The notes under the pieces are model-generated. The model did no database searches. It was not told where the DNA came from and was given only the letters and a program-made list of their open reading frames with translations. A program made the translations under genes and the position numbers. Shown here one piece after another: positions 51,717-60,652 of a stretch of DNA of 64,000 nt. The DNA lies in assembly GCA_963747985.1 (NCBI GenBank), contig CAVVHG010000006.1, forward strand, positions 620,001 to 684,000. Reading direction: 5' to 3'. Position 1 is the stretch's first letter. Every line of letters starts with the position of its first letter. Source of the DNA: JACADW01 sp963747985 (GTDB lineage Bacteria > Acidobacteriota > UBA6911).

Positions 51717-52328
51717 ATGCCGCCAGGATTGAGAAGAACCTCGGGGGATGGCAGTTCGGCTCGCCAGGCGTCAAGGGATATGGAAGCACATACACCGACT
51801 TTCGAAGAGCTGTTCGCTGAATATCGACCGCTGGTTTTGCGCGTTGCCCTGCGGATCCTGGGTAACGCGGACGACGCGGAAGATGTGGCGCAGGAGGTCT
51901 TCACCAAGGTGTGGAGAGGTATCGGCGAGTTCAATCACGAGTCGTCGCTGAAGACCTGGATCTATCGAATCACGGTTAATGCCTGTCTGGACAGTGCCCG
52001 CAAACCCTGGAGGCGCTTCGACATGGATGGCGCTCCCTTGGAGGACGTCCTGCGCCAGCCCGAGGCAAGCGGCAGCCTGCGCCATCACGAGACCGCCGAG
52101 CGCAACCTGCTGGTAAAGGAGAAGTCGGTCCTGTTGCGGAGGGCGATCGACCGCCTCAAGCCTCACCTGAAGGCTGTGTTCGTCATGAAGGAGATCGAGG
52201 AGATGAGCTACGAGCAGATCTCCTCGCACCTGGGTTTGAGCCTCGGAACCATCAGCTCCCGGCTGAATCGGGCGCGCAAGGCGCTGCAGGAAGCCTTTGA
52301 GAGCCTCACGCCCGCGATGGCTCAATAG
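51717..52328 (+). CDS. ECF RNA polymerase sigma factor
   Basis: A 203-residue sigma70-family factor with regions 2 and 4 only. Region 2: ELFAEYRPLVLRVALRILGNADDAEDVAQEVFTKVW and FNHESSLKTWIYRITVNACLD (read in pieces), with DAEDVAQEVF as the core-binding/-10 signature. Region 4: LKPHLKAVFVMKEIEEMSYEQISSHLGLSLGTISSRLNRA, the helix-turn-helix for the -35 element. The first ATG (51717) follows GGAAGG; ATG 51780 is a shorter alternative. No anti-sigma gene follows: the next gene is a TlpA-like thioredoxin, 76 bp on. The target genes cannot be seen. Confidence 0.88.
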   Translation: MPPGLRRTSGDGSSARQASRDMEAHTPTFEELFAEYRPLVLRVALRILGNADDAEDVAQEVFTKVWRGIGEFNHESSLKTWIYRITVNACLDSARKPWRRFDMDGAPLEDVLRQPEASGSLRHHETAERNLLVKEKSVLLRRAIDRLKPHLKAVFVMKEIEEMSYEQISSHLGLSLGTISSRLNRARKALQEAFESLTPAMAQ

Positions 52329-52404
52329 CAATCATGCAGCCCGCACCTGCCGCGCGCCGTCTGCGGCATGAGGGGCCTCCTCTGCCCGACCAACGGAGAT
52401 GAAG

Positions 52405-52926
52405 ATGTCGAATCCGACCAGTGGCCGAGCCATGGCCGTTTTGGCCGTGCTTGCAGGCCTGACTGCTGTGATCCTGCCCGGTGCGGCCGATCCACAGCCG
52501 GGCGGCGAAATTCCGTCGTTTCAACTACACCTGCTCGACGGGAAGCTGGTGCGCTCTTCAGACCTGAAAGGCAGGATTACGGTCATAGATTTCTGGGGAA
52601 CGTGGTGCAGACCCTGCCTGTCCGAAATACCCGGATACAACGAGTTCTACCACGACTACAAAGCCCGTGGAGTGCTCTTCATCGCTCCGGCTTTGGATTC
52701 AGGTACGGAGGGCGAGGTTCGAGCCGCCGTCCGGAAGCTCGGGATCGAATACCCGGTCGCGGTGCCGAGCCTGCGAGAACTGGACGCGCTCGGGGAAATC
52801 CAGGCAGTGCCGACCACGTGGGTGATAAACAAGCGCGGCGAGCTCGAGGAGGAATTCCTCGGCACTTTCCCCGGCAAGCACCAGAGCCTGCGCACGCTGG
52901 TGGATCGCCTCCTCGCTCGAAAATAG
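52405..52926 (+). CDS. TlpA/ResA-like thioredoxin-fold protein, exported
   Basis: A 173-residue periplasmic thiol-disulphide protein. One N-terminal hydrophobic segment (AMAVLAVLAGLTAVILPGAA) acts as signal or anchor. The thioredoxin fold has SFQLHLLDGKLVRSSDLKG, the active site FWGTWCRPCLSEIPG (CxxC) and the cis-Pro region IQAVPTTWVINKRGELEEEF. Such proteins keep cytochrome c or other exported cysteines reduced. GGAG lies six bases before ATG 52405 and overlaps an alternative ATG at 52399. Both cysteines are encoded normally, unlike the selenoproteins of this window. Confidence 0.87.
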   Translation: MSNPTSGRAMAVLAVLAGLTAVILPGAADPQPGGEIPSFQLHLLDGKLVRSSDLKGRITVIDFWGTWCRPCLSEIPGYNEFYHDYKARGVLFIAPALDSGTEGEVRAAVRKLGIEYPVAVPSLRELDALGEIQAVPTTWVINKRGELEEEFLGTFPGKHQSLRTLVDRLLARK

Positions 52927-52976
52927 AGTCGTTCCCGTCTTAACCCGCCGCGTTTGACCGCGCGCCCCGGAAGAGC

Positions 52977-53858
52977 CTACTTCACGATCAAAACCGGGCA
53001 GGGAACGCGCTCCACGATCCGGTTTGCTTTGCTCCCGAAGACCAGCTTCCAGATCTCGGGCCTGCGGCTGGTCCCCATGATCACAACCGTATCTTCGCGG
53101 GAGGCGCGTGCAATTTCCTCCGTGACACTTCCTGTCCGCACCGCCACTGAATGTCGGACTCCTGCCTTGGTCAGGAGTCTGGAGGCCCGTTCCGCCCCTT
53201 CCATTGCCATGTGCTCCCGGTTCTTGAATTTCGCTACGGAAAGTATGTGCACGCGGTGCTGCAGGAAATGAGCCAGCCTGGCTGTGAAGATCTCCGCCTT
53301 GCGTGCCGGGCCGGAGCTGTCGGTGCAAAGCAGGAGTTCGTAGGTGACATCCCTGGGGTTCTTCACGATCAACACGGAGCAATTCACAAACTGAATCAGC
53401 TTCTGGAGGATCTGTCTTCGCCGGCTGGCTCCGAAGATGACGAGATCGTTCTCCTCTGATTCGGTCTCCTTGTTCACCTCTTCGACGATGTCTCCTTCCC
53501 GGATCCTGAGCCTTATGTTCTGCCCCTGGCCGCCGGGCAGTTCGAGTTCGTAGGCGCCGCGGACCTCGGCCTTCAGCGCCTGGAATTCAGCGGCTTCTCC
53601 CCTCGGGGAAGGACGCAGTACGCCTTCCTCGGAGAGAATCTGGTAGGCGGCATGCAGGACCTTGACTCCGGGAAGCTCGATCTCCCACTCGGAGAGTTTT
53701 TCTCTCGCCAGCTGGATTTCCTTGCGGACAGCGTGGGGTGCCTTGGGCCGAACGTAAAGGACCGAGATGTCCGCCTCGAAAGCCTTCGCGATCCTGCCGC
53801 CAAACCGGATCGTTTCAGCCGAGGGTTCCACTCCGCCGATGCACATCAGGAATTTCAT
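52977..53858 (-). CDS. Tandem universal stress protein (two UspA domains)
   Basis: A 293-residue cytoplasmic protein with two UspA-type domains. Domain 1 (about 1-160) begins MKFLMCIGGVEPSAETIRFGG and ends VIFGASRR...CSVLIVK. Domain 2 (about 170-293) begins YELLLCTDSSGPARKAE and ends with the ATP-loop VIMGTSRRPEI, a variant of the G-2x-G-9x-G(S/T) motif, and VERVPCPVLIVK. The first domain has a ~50-residue insertion. It lies 19 bp behind the SLC13 transporter gene and is probably co-transcribed with it, a common pairing in which Usp proteins modulate transporters. Confidence 0.85.
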   Translation of the reverse strand: MKFLMCIGGVEPSAETIRFGGRIAKAFEADISVLYVRPKAPHAVRKEIQLAREKLSEWEIELPGVKVLHAAYQILSEEGVLRPSPRGEAAEFQALKAEVRGAYELELPGGQGQNIRLRIREGDIVEEVNKETESEENDLVIFGASRRRQILQKLIQFVNCSVLIVKNPRDVTYELLLCTDSSGPARKAEIFTARLAHFLQHRVHILSVAKFKNREHMAMEGAERASRLLTKAGVRHSVAVRTGSVTEEIARASREDTVVIMGTSRRPEIWKLVFGSKANRIVERVPCPVLIVK

Positions 53859-53877
53859 AGTCTCCGTCCGGCGTCTC

Positions 53878-55287
53878 TCAACGCGGCAATACCATGCGCC
53901 AATAGGTTTCAGATGTGACCCACAGGATCAGCAGCGACGCGAGCGTCATCCAGGCGCCTGCCCTGAGGTAGTCCTTCGCCTGGAGATACCCGCTGCTGAA
54001 AATGATCGTGTTGGCAGGCGACCCGATGATCGTCATATAGGTGAATGCGGATGAAATCGCCGTGACGAATCCCATTGCCAACACGGATGTGCCGGATGCC
54101 TGGGCCATGACAAGGACGATCGGCGACAGAATGCCGAGCGCGGGGGCCCGGCTGATGAAGCTGGAGATGGCAACAGTGAGGATCGCTACGGCTGCGAGCA
54201 GTCCCGGGCCTGACCCGAGCCCGACGGTCGACGCAACGCCCAGGAAGTGACTGGCAACCCACGACGCGGCTCCGGTCCGTTCAATCGCGGTTCCCAGGGA
54301 TATCGTGGCGGCGTAGATCATGAAGACTCCCCAGTTCACCCCGGACTGGAGGTCTTCCCATTCGACCAGGCCCGTGATCAGGCAGAGGCAGACGCCGATA
54401 AATGCCGGGGCGCCCAGCCCGATCCGGCCGCTGAAGAAGACCCACTCGAGGAGTGTCGCCCCGAAAATCGCAACGGTCAGCCAATCGCGGCTCCGCATCC
54501 TGCCCTCCCAGTAGACCTGGGCCTTGAGCTTTCGGATCGCCGTGGACAGATCCGTCTTTTCCGGGACGAACCGGTTCAGCAGGACGATCGCCAGGATCGG
54601 CACCTGCAAGATGACCAGCGGGTAGGCATACTTGATCCACTCGAGATAGCTGACGTGCTCACCGAAAAGGCGCGACCAGTATTCGATCATCACCGCGTTG
54701 CGCGCGCCCCCGCTGGGTGTTCCGATCCCTGCAATTGCACAGGAGTACGCGATGGAAAAAAGCAGCAGGCCCGCAAGCCGCGGCGAGGCTCGTTGTTCGT
54801 CGGAGGAGTATCGTACGAGGCTCAGGACCACAGGCAGCATGATCGCCGCCACGGTATGCTCGCCAATGAGTGATGCCAGGCAGGCCGAGAACAGGATCAG
54901 TCCGAAAACGATGCGATTGACCTTCGGGCCGGTAAGCCGGAAAAGGATGACCGCGAGGCGGCGGTCGATTTTCTGCTTAACGATTGCCACCGCCAGCATC
55001 AGCGATCCGAGTATGAAGAAGACCGAATCGTTCATGAAGGAGTGGGCCACCTCGGTCGGCGAATCGATGCCGAAAAGGACCTGCAGGACAGGGATCATCA
55101 ACGCGACCGCGGGCAGGGGGATCGCCTCGGTCACAAACAGGATCATCGTGAACAGCGCGATCACGAGCACCACGCGCCCCTCGGGGGTGAGGTCGGCCGG
55201 CAGAGGCGGCAGCAACAGGAGGCCCCCTGCCAGTAGCCCGGCAAAGAGCCATTTGCGCTGGATCGCCCAGTACAGCAGCCCTCTCAT
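53878..55287 (-). CDS. SLC13/DASS-family anion transporter
   Basis: A 469-residue membrane protein of the divalent anion:sodium symporter family, which takes up dicarboxylates or sulfate. There are about eleven membrane segments. The two SNT-like substrate motifs are seen at LIGEHTVAAIMLPVVL and, in the second half, SSAFTYMTIIGSPANTIIF. An internal PSGGARN loop matches the family's first sodium site. Its start overlaps the acyltransferase gene by ATGA. Whether the ion is succinate-like or sulfate-like cannot be told. Confidence 0.87.
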   Translation of the reverse strand: MRGLLYWAIQRKWLFAGLLAGGLLLLPPLPADLTPEGRVVLVIALFTMILFVTEAIPLPAVALMIPVLQVLFGIDSPTEVAHSFMNDSVFFILGSLMLAVAIVKQKIDRRLAVILFRLTGPKVNRIVFGLILFSACLASLIGEHTVAAIMLPVVLSLVRYSSDEQRASPRLAGLLLFSIAYSCAIAGIGTPSGGARNAVMIEYWSRLFGEHVSYLEWIKYAYPLVILQVPILAIVLLNRFVPEKTDLSTAIRKLKAQVYWEGRMRSRDWLTVAIFGATLLEWVFFSGRIGLGAPAFIGVCLCLITGLVEWEDLQSGVNWGVFMIYAATISLGTAIERTGAASWVASHFLGVASTVGLGSGPGLLAAVAILTVAISSFISRAPALGILSPIVLVMAQASGTSVLAMGFVTAISSAFTYMTIIGSPANTIIFSSGYLQAKDYLRAGAWMTLASLLILWVTSETYWRMVLPR

Positions 55288-56012
55288 TTGACCGCCTGTC
55301 GAGCCCAGTAGTTGTCCCCTCGCTCCAGGAGGTTCATGAGCGAATTCTGGAGGTCACGCTGCGCTTCGTCCATCTGCTGCTGTGTTGCCTCCGCGGATAC
55401 ATAAATCGGCGGCGCCATCAGCACAAGCACGCGAGAGAATGGTTTCGGGATCTGGAAATGGTCCCAGCTGTTGAGCGTCCATTTCCTCTCGGGAGAGATG
55501 TGGAACGGGAATATTGCGTTCCCCGTTTTGGCCGCGATCCAGACGGCGCCGGGCTTGGCCTCGTAGCGCGGCCCCCTCGGACCGTCGATGGTGAATCCCA
55601 CGTCGTGGTTCCGACGCATCTCGTAGATCATTTCGACCAGAGCCCGGCGCCCGCCCCGGCTGCTGGAGCCCCGCGCCGCCCCGTAGCCGAAGCGCCTGAT
55701 CACGCGCGTGATATACTCACCGTCACGATTCCGGCTTGTCATGACCACGATGCCCCGCTCGCGCCAGAAGTAAGTGGCCATGAAGATCCTGCCGTGCCAA
55801 AAGGTATAGATGATCTTCCTGCCGGCTTCGACGATCGAACGGTGGTTCTCCCGGCCATCGATCTCCCAGCGGAGCGTTGCCCCGATCAGTCGGATCGCCC
55901 AGTAGCCCACGAGTGAACCCAGCCAGAACTTGACCCTGTCCCCGAACCCGTATGCGACCTTTTCAGTCGCCTCGCTGCCGTTCCCGGCTGCTGTAGGACC
56001 CTGTTGCGGCAT
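55284..56012 (-). CDS. DUF374/lysophospholipid acyltransferase-like protein
   Basis: A 242-residue membrane-associated acyltransferase of the DUF374 branch. One hydrophobic segment (FWLGSLVGYWAIRLIGATL) is followed by the block IYTFWHGRIFMATYFW, where the HX4D motif of classical acyltransferases is replaced by FWHGR, as is usual in DUF374. It continues with VVMTSRNRDGEYITRVIRRFG and TIDGPRGPRYEAKPG. Relatives act in lipid A or phospholipid acylation in Gram-negatives. AAGG precedes the ATG at 56012, and it is coupled to the downstream transporter gene by ATGA. Confidence 0.82.
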   Translation of the reverse strand: MPQQGPTAAGNGSEATEKVAYGFGDRVKFWLGSLVGYWAIRLIGATLRWEIDGRENHRSIVEAGRKIIYTFWHGRIFMATYFWRERGIVVMTSRNRDGEYITRVIRRFGYGAARGSSSRGGRRALVEMIYEMRRNHDVGFTIDGPRGPRYEAKPGAVWIAAKTGNAIFPFHISPERKWTLNSWDHFQIPKPFSRVLVLMAPPIYVSAEATQQQMDEAQRDLQNSLMNLLERGDNYWARQAVK

Positions 56013-56246
56013 CTTCGCCTTAGAGAGATGGGTTGTGAAGAGGGCATGGGCGGCGTCGCAGAACGACACGCACTCACACCCCGTGCCGGGCCCCCGTCGG
56101 CGAGCGCAGAAGGGGCAGAACCCGATTCTGAGGGATTTGCGGGATCAAGTCAATCGCGGGTGGTCTATAATTCCGGCAAAGCTGGGTGATGCGAACTGCA
56201 GACATTGGAGAATAGCACCTGTTCCGCGCTGCAAAGGAGGCAACAC

Positions 56247-56705
56247 ATGGATGAGTGGATCATGAAGCCGATCGGACAGGTCAGGAGCCCATATACGGAT
56301 GCCCAGCAGGTACCGAGGGGGCTCGGCGCGCAGCACGCGGCAGAGGGCACGATCGAAATCCTCCCGGGGTTCGAAGCCGGCCTCCTGGACGTCGAAGGCT
56401 TCTCGCACCTCCTGGTGCTTTGGGTATTCCACCAGGTGGAGGGGTTCGAGCTAGTGCTGACACCTCCATCCGATACGCGCCCCCACGGGGTCTTTGCCAC
56501 GAGGGCCCCGTGGCGCCCGAACCCGATCGGACTTACCGTGGTGGAACTGCTGGGTCGGGAGGGACGCGTGCTGCGTGTCCGCGGCGTCGATATGCTGGAC
56601 GGCACGCCCGTCCTGGACATCAAGCCCTATACCTCGAACGTGCCGCTGGAACAGCTCCGCCGGGGCTGGCTGCAGGAGGCTGAAGATCGCCAGTCGAAGC
56701 CGTAG
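56247..56705 (+). CDS. trmO: tRNA (N6-threonylcarbamoyladenosine37-N6)-methyltransferase TrmO
   Basis: A 152-residue enzyme of the TsaA/TrmO family that methylates t6A37 of tRNA(Thr) to m6t6A using SAM. The single beta-barrel domain shows KPIGQVRSPY at the start, FSHLLVLWVFHQ, the family signature FATRAPWRPNPIGLTVVELL and LDGTPVLDIKPYT. AAAGGAGG lies eight bases before ATG 56247. Its substrate base is made by TsaD at the left edge of this window, but the two genes are too far apart to be one operon. Confidence 0.92.
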   Translation: MDEWIMKPIGQVRSPYTDAQQVPRGLGAQHAAEGTIEILPGFEAGLLDVEGFSHLLVLWVFHQVEGFELVLTPPSDTRPHGVFATRAPWRPNPIGLTVVELLGREGRVLRVRGVDMLDGTPVLDIKPYTSNVPLEQLRRGWLQEAEDRQSKP

Positions 56706-56767
56706 GTGCGTAACGTCGTTACCGGCAGGTCCGGATGCCGTGACTGGTGCCTGTCGAAAATCCGCCG

Positions 56768-57976
56768 CTAAACCGATAGTCCGGATTTGCCAGCCTGGAT
56801 GATTTCCGTCGGAGAGAGGGTCAGTTTCTCGAACCCGGTTTTGGTGATGAGGTAGGTGTCTTCTATCCCGACCCCGCCCCGTCCGGGGAAGAAGATCTTC
56901 GGCTCGACCGCCACGGTCATACCCGGCTCCAACGGAGCCTTAAAACCGGAAGCCAGGACCGGAAGGTCGTCCAGCTCCAGACCGACGCCATGGCCCAGGA
57001 ACCGGACCTTCTCCTTGCCAAGTCCCATGAAATTCTCCTCGAAGGGACTGCCTTTGACCCTTTCGAGCGCATGACAATAGATAAGCTCGCAAGGGGTGCC
57101 GGGTTTCAACAGCCGTTCGATCCCGGCCATCAGTTCGAGGATGAAGGAGTGGGCTGCGGCCATGTCGGGCGCGATCTCACCACAGGCAAATGTGCGGGTC
57201 TTGTCGGCGACGTAGCCACCGTAGCCTCCGACAATGTCTACCATCACGGTGTCGCCTTTCTCCAAACGCCTCTCTCCGGCTCCGTTGGGCATGCCCGGGT
57301 ATAGCCCGACGAAACCGACCGGTCCCGGGAAGCAGCTCGGGTGGCTGGCGCTGGGGCCGATAGAGACTGTTCCGTAGCCCATCTCGTTGTTGAAGCCGCG
57401 CATACGCGTGAGCCCCTGGTGCCCCAGCCCGCGCAGGCGGCTCTCAAGAAGCGTCGCCAGTTCGAGCTCCGAGATGCCGGTACGCAACCAGCCCGGAATC
57501 TCCCGGAAAGCTGCATTCAGCTGCCCCGCAGCCCGACGCACCTGCTCGGCTTCGTATGGGGATTTGACCATCCGGATGTTGCGGATCGAGTCGGAAGCAT
57601 CCATGAACTCCACATTTCCGAAAACCTGGCTAAGCCGCCGAAAATGGTTAACCGGCAATACATCCAGTTCGAGTCCGACCCGACGCAGTCCGCCCACACC
57701 CTCCCCCGCCAGGAGCCCGGGGGCTTTTCCCATGCTCGGCAATGCCGCCAGTTTTTGCAGCGGCGATTCCAGGCGGGCGCGGGCCAGACTCTTCACCACG
57801 AGGAAGACAGGCTCGCCCTGGGCGGGGAGACAGAGCAGTCCGGCCTGGAGTGTCCCTGAGAAATAGAAGATGTCCGCATTCTGGAGGATGAAGACGGCAT
57901 CAACCTCGGACGCGCGCATCCACGATTGCAGCCGCTCCAGCCGGTTCCTGACCTCGGATTCAGGTACGAGTTCCAT
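56768..57976 (-). CDS. M24 metallopeptidase (Xaa-Pro aminopeptidase-like)
   Basis: A 402-residue pita-bread-fold dinuclear peptidase. The N-terminal creatinase-like domain (about 1-140) precedes the catalytic domain. Metal ligands are seen as the first Asp in VMVDIVGGYGGYVADKTRTF and its second Asp, the His in RFLGHGVGLELDDLP, Glu in VAVEPKIFFPG and Glu in GVGIEDTYLI. The length and order match Xaa-Pro dipeptidase or aminopeptidase P, but M24 members with other substrates exist. It is convergent with trmO. Confidence 0.86.
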   Translation of the reverse strand: MELVPESEVRNRLERLQSWMRASEVDAVFILQNADIFYFSGTLQAGLLCLPAQGEPVFLVVKSLARARLESPLQKLAALPSMGKAPGLLAGEGVGGLRRVGLELDVLPVNHFRRLSQVFGNVEFMDASDSIRNIRMVKSPYEAEQVRRAAGQLNAAFREIPGWLRTGISELELATLLESRLRGLGHQGLTRMRGFNNEMGYGTVSIGPSASHPSCFPGPVGFVGLYPGMPNGAGERRLEKGDTVMVDIVGGYGGYVADKTRTFACGEIAPDMAAAHSFILELMAGIERLLKPGTPCELIYCHALERVKGSPFEENFMGLGKEKVRFLGHGVGLELDDLPVLASGFKAPLEPGMTVAVEPKIFFPGRGGVGIEDTYLITKTGFEKLTLSPTEIIQAGKSGLSV

Positions 57977-58317
57977 GCTCCAGATGCTACACCATTTCCT
58001 GCCGATCTCGACCTCAGAGGCTCAAAGCGCGCAATCGATGCTTGCCATGTGGACCAGGCACAAATGCTTGCCGTTACGCACCCTGCGTTCCCCTGGTGAG
58101 ATCCTTTTCATGTTCCGACGTGATGGAACCGAGGCCACGGCGAGGGTAGCCGCCGAAAGCAGGTTGCGATTTTTCTGCCAATGGGCTAGCTTCAGCGCGG
58201 CATCTCACTTCAGCCCGGAGAAAGTTCTGAAGTCTGACGTCAACTTCCTGGCATGCGCCATCGTAAGTGTAGTTTGAGCCGGGTTCTCAGACTGGTATCT
58301 CCGCGCGATCAGTTGCG
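57977..58317. other. Gene-free divergent interval with a possible ECF promoter
   Basis: About 340 bp between the M24 peptidase (minus) and the ECF sigma gene (plus). No coding frame is convincing. The right part contains an ECF-type -35/-10 pair at 58242-58266, described separately. Nothing else stands out. Confidence 0.45.
58242..58266 (+). promoter_or_regulatory. Candidate ECF-type autoregulatory promoter
   Basis: AACTT (58242-58246), a 15-base spacer and CGTAA (58262-58266) match the AAC-type -35 and CGT-type -10 of ECF sigma factors. It lies ~50 bp upstream of the sigma gene, as expected for self-activation. The match is short, so it is only a candidate. Confidence 0.35.
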
Positions 58318-58896
58318 ATGACAAGTCCATTATCGGATGAGGATCTGGTCGAGGGTACACTTGGAGGGGATGAAGATGCCTTCTCCCAGCTGTACGAGAG
58401 GTACCGACATCCGGTCTTCGCGACAGCATACCGGATCATCCAGAGCGCCGAAGACGCGAGGGACGCCACCCAGGAGATCTTTGTCAAGCTCTACCGCTCG
58501 CTCAGGAGCTGGAACCCGCGCAAGGCCAGTTTCTCAACCTGGACCTATCGACTCGCATCGAATCATGCAATCGACTGCTGGCGGGCACGGAGGCGCAGGC
58601 ACGAGACTCTGGATACGGAAGATACGGGAGAGAAAGCCGAGCGCGAATACGCATTCGGGGACGCAATCCGGTCCCCTTACCGGGAAGTTGAGGGCAGGGA
58701 GCAGATCGACACGGTGCGGCGGTGCGTGGATCTGTTGCCTGAGCTCCAAAAGAAGGTGTTTGTCCTCCGGTATTTTCAGGAGCTGAAATTGGACGAGATC
58801 GCCGAGATGGAGAACTGCAGCCTCGGGACTGTGAAGACCTCTCTGTTCCGGGCGACTCATGCCGTTCGGAGAGCGCTGCGTAAAGCCAGGAACTGA
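58318..58896 (+). CDS. ECF RNA polymerase sigma factor
   Basis: A 192-residue ECF sigma factor. Region 2 contains FSQLYERYRHPVFATAYRII, DARDATQEIFVKLYRSL and FSTWTYRLASNHAIDCWR. Region 4 contains LPELQKKVFVLRYFQELKLDEIAEMENCSLGTVKTSLFRA, read in pieces, with the helix-turn-helix at its end. It is followed two bases later by a zinc-binding anti-sigma-like gene, the usual pairing of sigma and regulator. The ribosome binding site is weak. The operon continues with a Yip1/signal-peptidase-like protein, so a role in envelope stress is a fair guess. Confidence 0.9.
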   Translation: MTSPLSDEDLVEGTLGGDEDAFSQLYERYRHPVFATAYRIIQSAEDARDATQEIFVKLYRSLRSWNPRKASFSTWTYRLASNHAIDCWRARRRRHETLDTEDTGEKAEREYAFGDAIRSPYREVEGREQIDTVRRCVDLLPELQKKVFVLRYFQELKLDEIAEMENCSLGTVKTSLFRATHAVRRALRKARN

Positions 58897-58898
58897 TT

Positions 58899-59354
58899 AT
58901 GCCTCGATCGGAGACTCGCCACTACAGCGAAGAGGAACTCCTGATGCACCTGCTGCAGGAGGAGACCCCCGAGACAGGGGTGAACATCGCGGGGCACGTC
59001 AGGGAATGCGGCGAATGCCACGCCGTTTTGCGGGAGTACGAGGTCGTTGTGGCCAGGATCCTGAGGTGGGGCCTGGACGACTTTCCGGCGGAGGTGTGGG
59101 GCGCGGACCGCGCTCGGCTGCTGGAGCAGTTCCGCAGCGACCAGTCGTGGCTCGAACGCAGGGGGGTGCTGCGAACGCTGATACACGGTCTTGAGTCGGC
59201 CTGGAGCTATGCGCTCGAGAATCCCCTGCCGACGCTTGGGTACATCGTGGTGGCTTTCGCATTTGCCTCGGAACGAACCATTACCTTCCTGAGGTTGGAC
59301 CGTGTCGTGCCGGCGACGAGTGAAGTAATCGAGATAATCAGGCAGTTTTTCTAA
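58899..59354 (+). CDS. Anti-sigma factor-like protein with zinc-finger motif
   Basis: A 151-residue protein with a ZAS-type motif, HVRECGECHAVLREYE (His-x3-Cys-x2-Cys), in the N-terminal cytosolic part and one hydrophobic segment near the end (PLPTLGYIVVAFAFASE) that could cross the membrane. This is the layout of membrane-bound anti-sigma factors that hold the neighbouring ECF factor inactive. AGGAA precedes the ATG, and it begins two bases after the sigma gene's stop. The C-terminal outer part is very short, about 25 residues, so it may sense through a partner such as the next protein. Confidence 0.82.
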   Translation: MPRSETRHYSEEELLMHLLQEETPETGVNIAGHVRECGECHAVLREYEVVVARILRWGLDDFPAEVWGADRARLLEQFRSDQSWLERRGVLRTLIHGLESAWSYALENPLPTLGYIVVAFAFASERTITFLRLDRVVPATSEVIEIIRQFF

Positions 59355-59366
59355 GGCCAAGGATCC

Positions 59367-60566
59367 ATGGAGAATACTGGGAGATTGAGCGCAAGAGAGT
59401 TCCTGGATGATATCCGGCTCATTGTGACATCACCGGCCAGCCGTTTCCCGGTCATCCAGGAGCGGAGAGCCCTCTGGGGCTCGCTGCTGCTTCTGATCGG
59501 CCCTGAGTACTTCGCCTTTGCCTGGTGGAGCGGCGTCTTCTTCAACCACGATCCCTTCCCGGGCTATTCCTTCGTCATCCCCGTCCTCCCCGCGGCGGCG
59601 GTTACCCTGCTCAAGGTCTTCGGCGTTCACCTGGTCGCCAGGCTCCTTGAAGGCCGGGGGCGGTACACACGCGGCGCGGGTCGTTTCCGCAACCTGCTGG
59701 TCGTTCTTGGCTACGCGGGTATCCCGCAGATCATGGTCATAGTGCTGGGGCTGCTGTTGTTCACGTTGATCCCAGCCGGTCTTGGCTCGGCTTTTCTCAA
59801 TCTGCGGGTGGTAGTAATCAGCCTCATGGTTGGTCTCTCAATCGGGATCTTCATCTGGCACCTCATCCTCATGGTGCTGGCTCTGCGGACGGTTTACCGG
59901 ATGCGCGACTATAAGAGCGTGATTGCGGTCATCGGGGGGCCGCTGCTTGTCGCCGTTCCCACCATGAGCCTGATGATGGTTGCGGGGGATGCGTCGGTCG
60001 ATCTTGCCCAGGTGAAACCAATCCTTTCCGAGCACCTGCTCCGTTTTATGACTGCCGAGGAAAATGAACAGCCCGGCACGAAGCCGAAATTCATGCTGCA
60101 TGTGGATTGGATTGTCTATCGGTTCAAACAGCCGCAGCGATTCGATCTGGTCATGTACGCCCGGACGCCAGCCGGACCCTCGCAGGACAAGCAAAAGCGC
60201 AGCGGTCTGGCGATCGGCCTCCGCTCGATATGGATGCCGCACTTGACGGGCGATGAGGCGGTGGGGAGGATAGCAGGGCTGCCGGGCGACAGGATCGAAA
60301 TCAGCGGGGGCAAGGTCTTGGTCAATGGACAGCCCCTGCAGGAACCCTACCTGCTTCCGGAATACCGTGCCTCGTTCTCCTTCGGCCCCAGCGAGCTCGG
60401 TACCTCTGATTACCTTATCCTGCCTGAGGACAGGCGCATGGCCGCAGCGATGGCCGACACGCTGACGGTGCCACGCGCGCGGATCTTCGGAAAAGCCATA
60501 GTGCGGAAATGGCCGGTCGGCTGGTTCTGGTTCCGGTCGACCGCCTTTGCGAGTCCCGACGACTGA
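59367..60566 (+). CDS. Yip1-type membrane protein fused to an inactive signal peptidase I-like domain
   Basis: A 399-residue protein. Residues ~10-205 are a Yip1/DUF1282-like membrane domain with about five segments (GSLLLLIGPEYFAFAWWSG, IVLGLLLFTLIPAG, LSIGIFIWHLILMVLAL). Residues ~240-390 match the S26 signal peptidase fold: AVGRIAGLPGDRIEISGG and VLVNGQPLQEPYL correspond to box D, and RARIFGKAIVRKWPVG to the end of box E. The box B serine (SMxPT) is absent, the box D catalytic Lys (KR) is Gly (GR), and GDNxxxSxDSR of box E is not kept. It is therefore a non-peptidase, perhaps peptide-binding. It lies 12 bp behind the anti-sigma gene. Confidence 0.8.
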   Translation: MENTGRLSAREFLDDIRLIVTSPASRFPVIQERRALWGSLLLLIGPEYFAFAWWSGVFFNHDPFPGYSFVIPVLPAAAVTLLKVFGVHLVARLLEGRGRYTRGAGRFRNLLVVLGYAGIPQIMVIVLGLLLFTLIPAGLGSAFLNLRVVVISLMVGLSIGIFIWHLILMVLALRTVYRMRDYKSVIAVIGGPLLVAVPTMSLMMVAGDASVDLAQVKPILSEHLLRFMTAEENEQPGTKPKFMLHVDWIVYRFKQPQRFDLVMYARTPAGPSQDKQKRSGLAIGLRSIWMPHLTGDEAVGRIAGLPGDRIEISGGKVLVNGQPLQEPYLLPEYRASFSFGPSELGTSDYLILPEDRRMAAAMADTLTVPRARIFGKAIVRKWPVGWFWFRSTAFASPDD

Positions 60567-60652
60567 GACCCTCGCGGCAAGTCCGGCCATCAGGTACAAT
60601 GCCAGATTGGTTCTGTACGGCTTTGCTCTGAAGAGGACAGGAGCCTTCTCTG

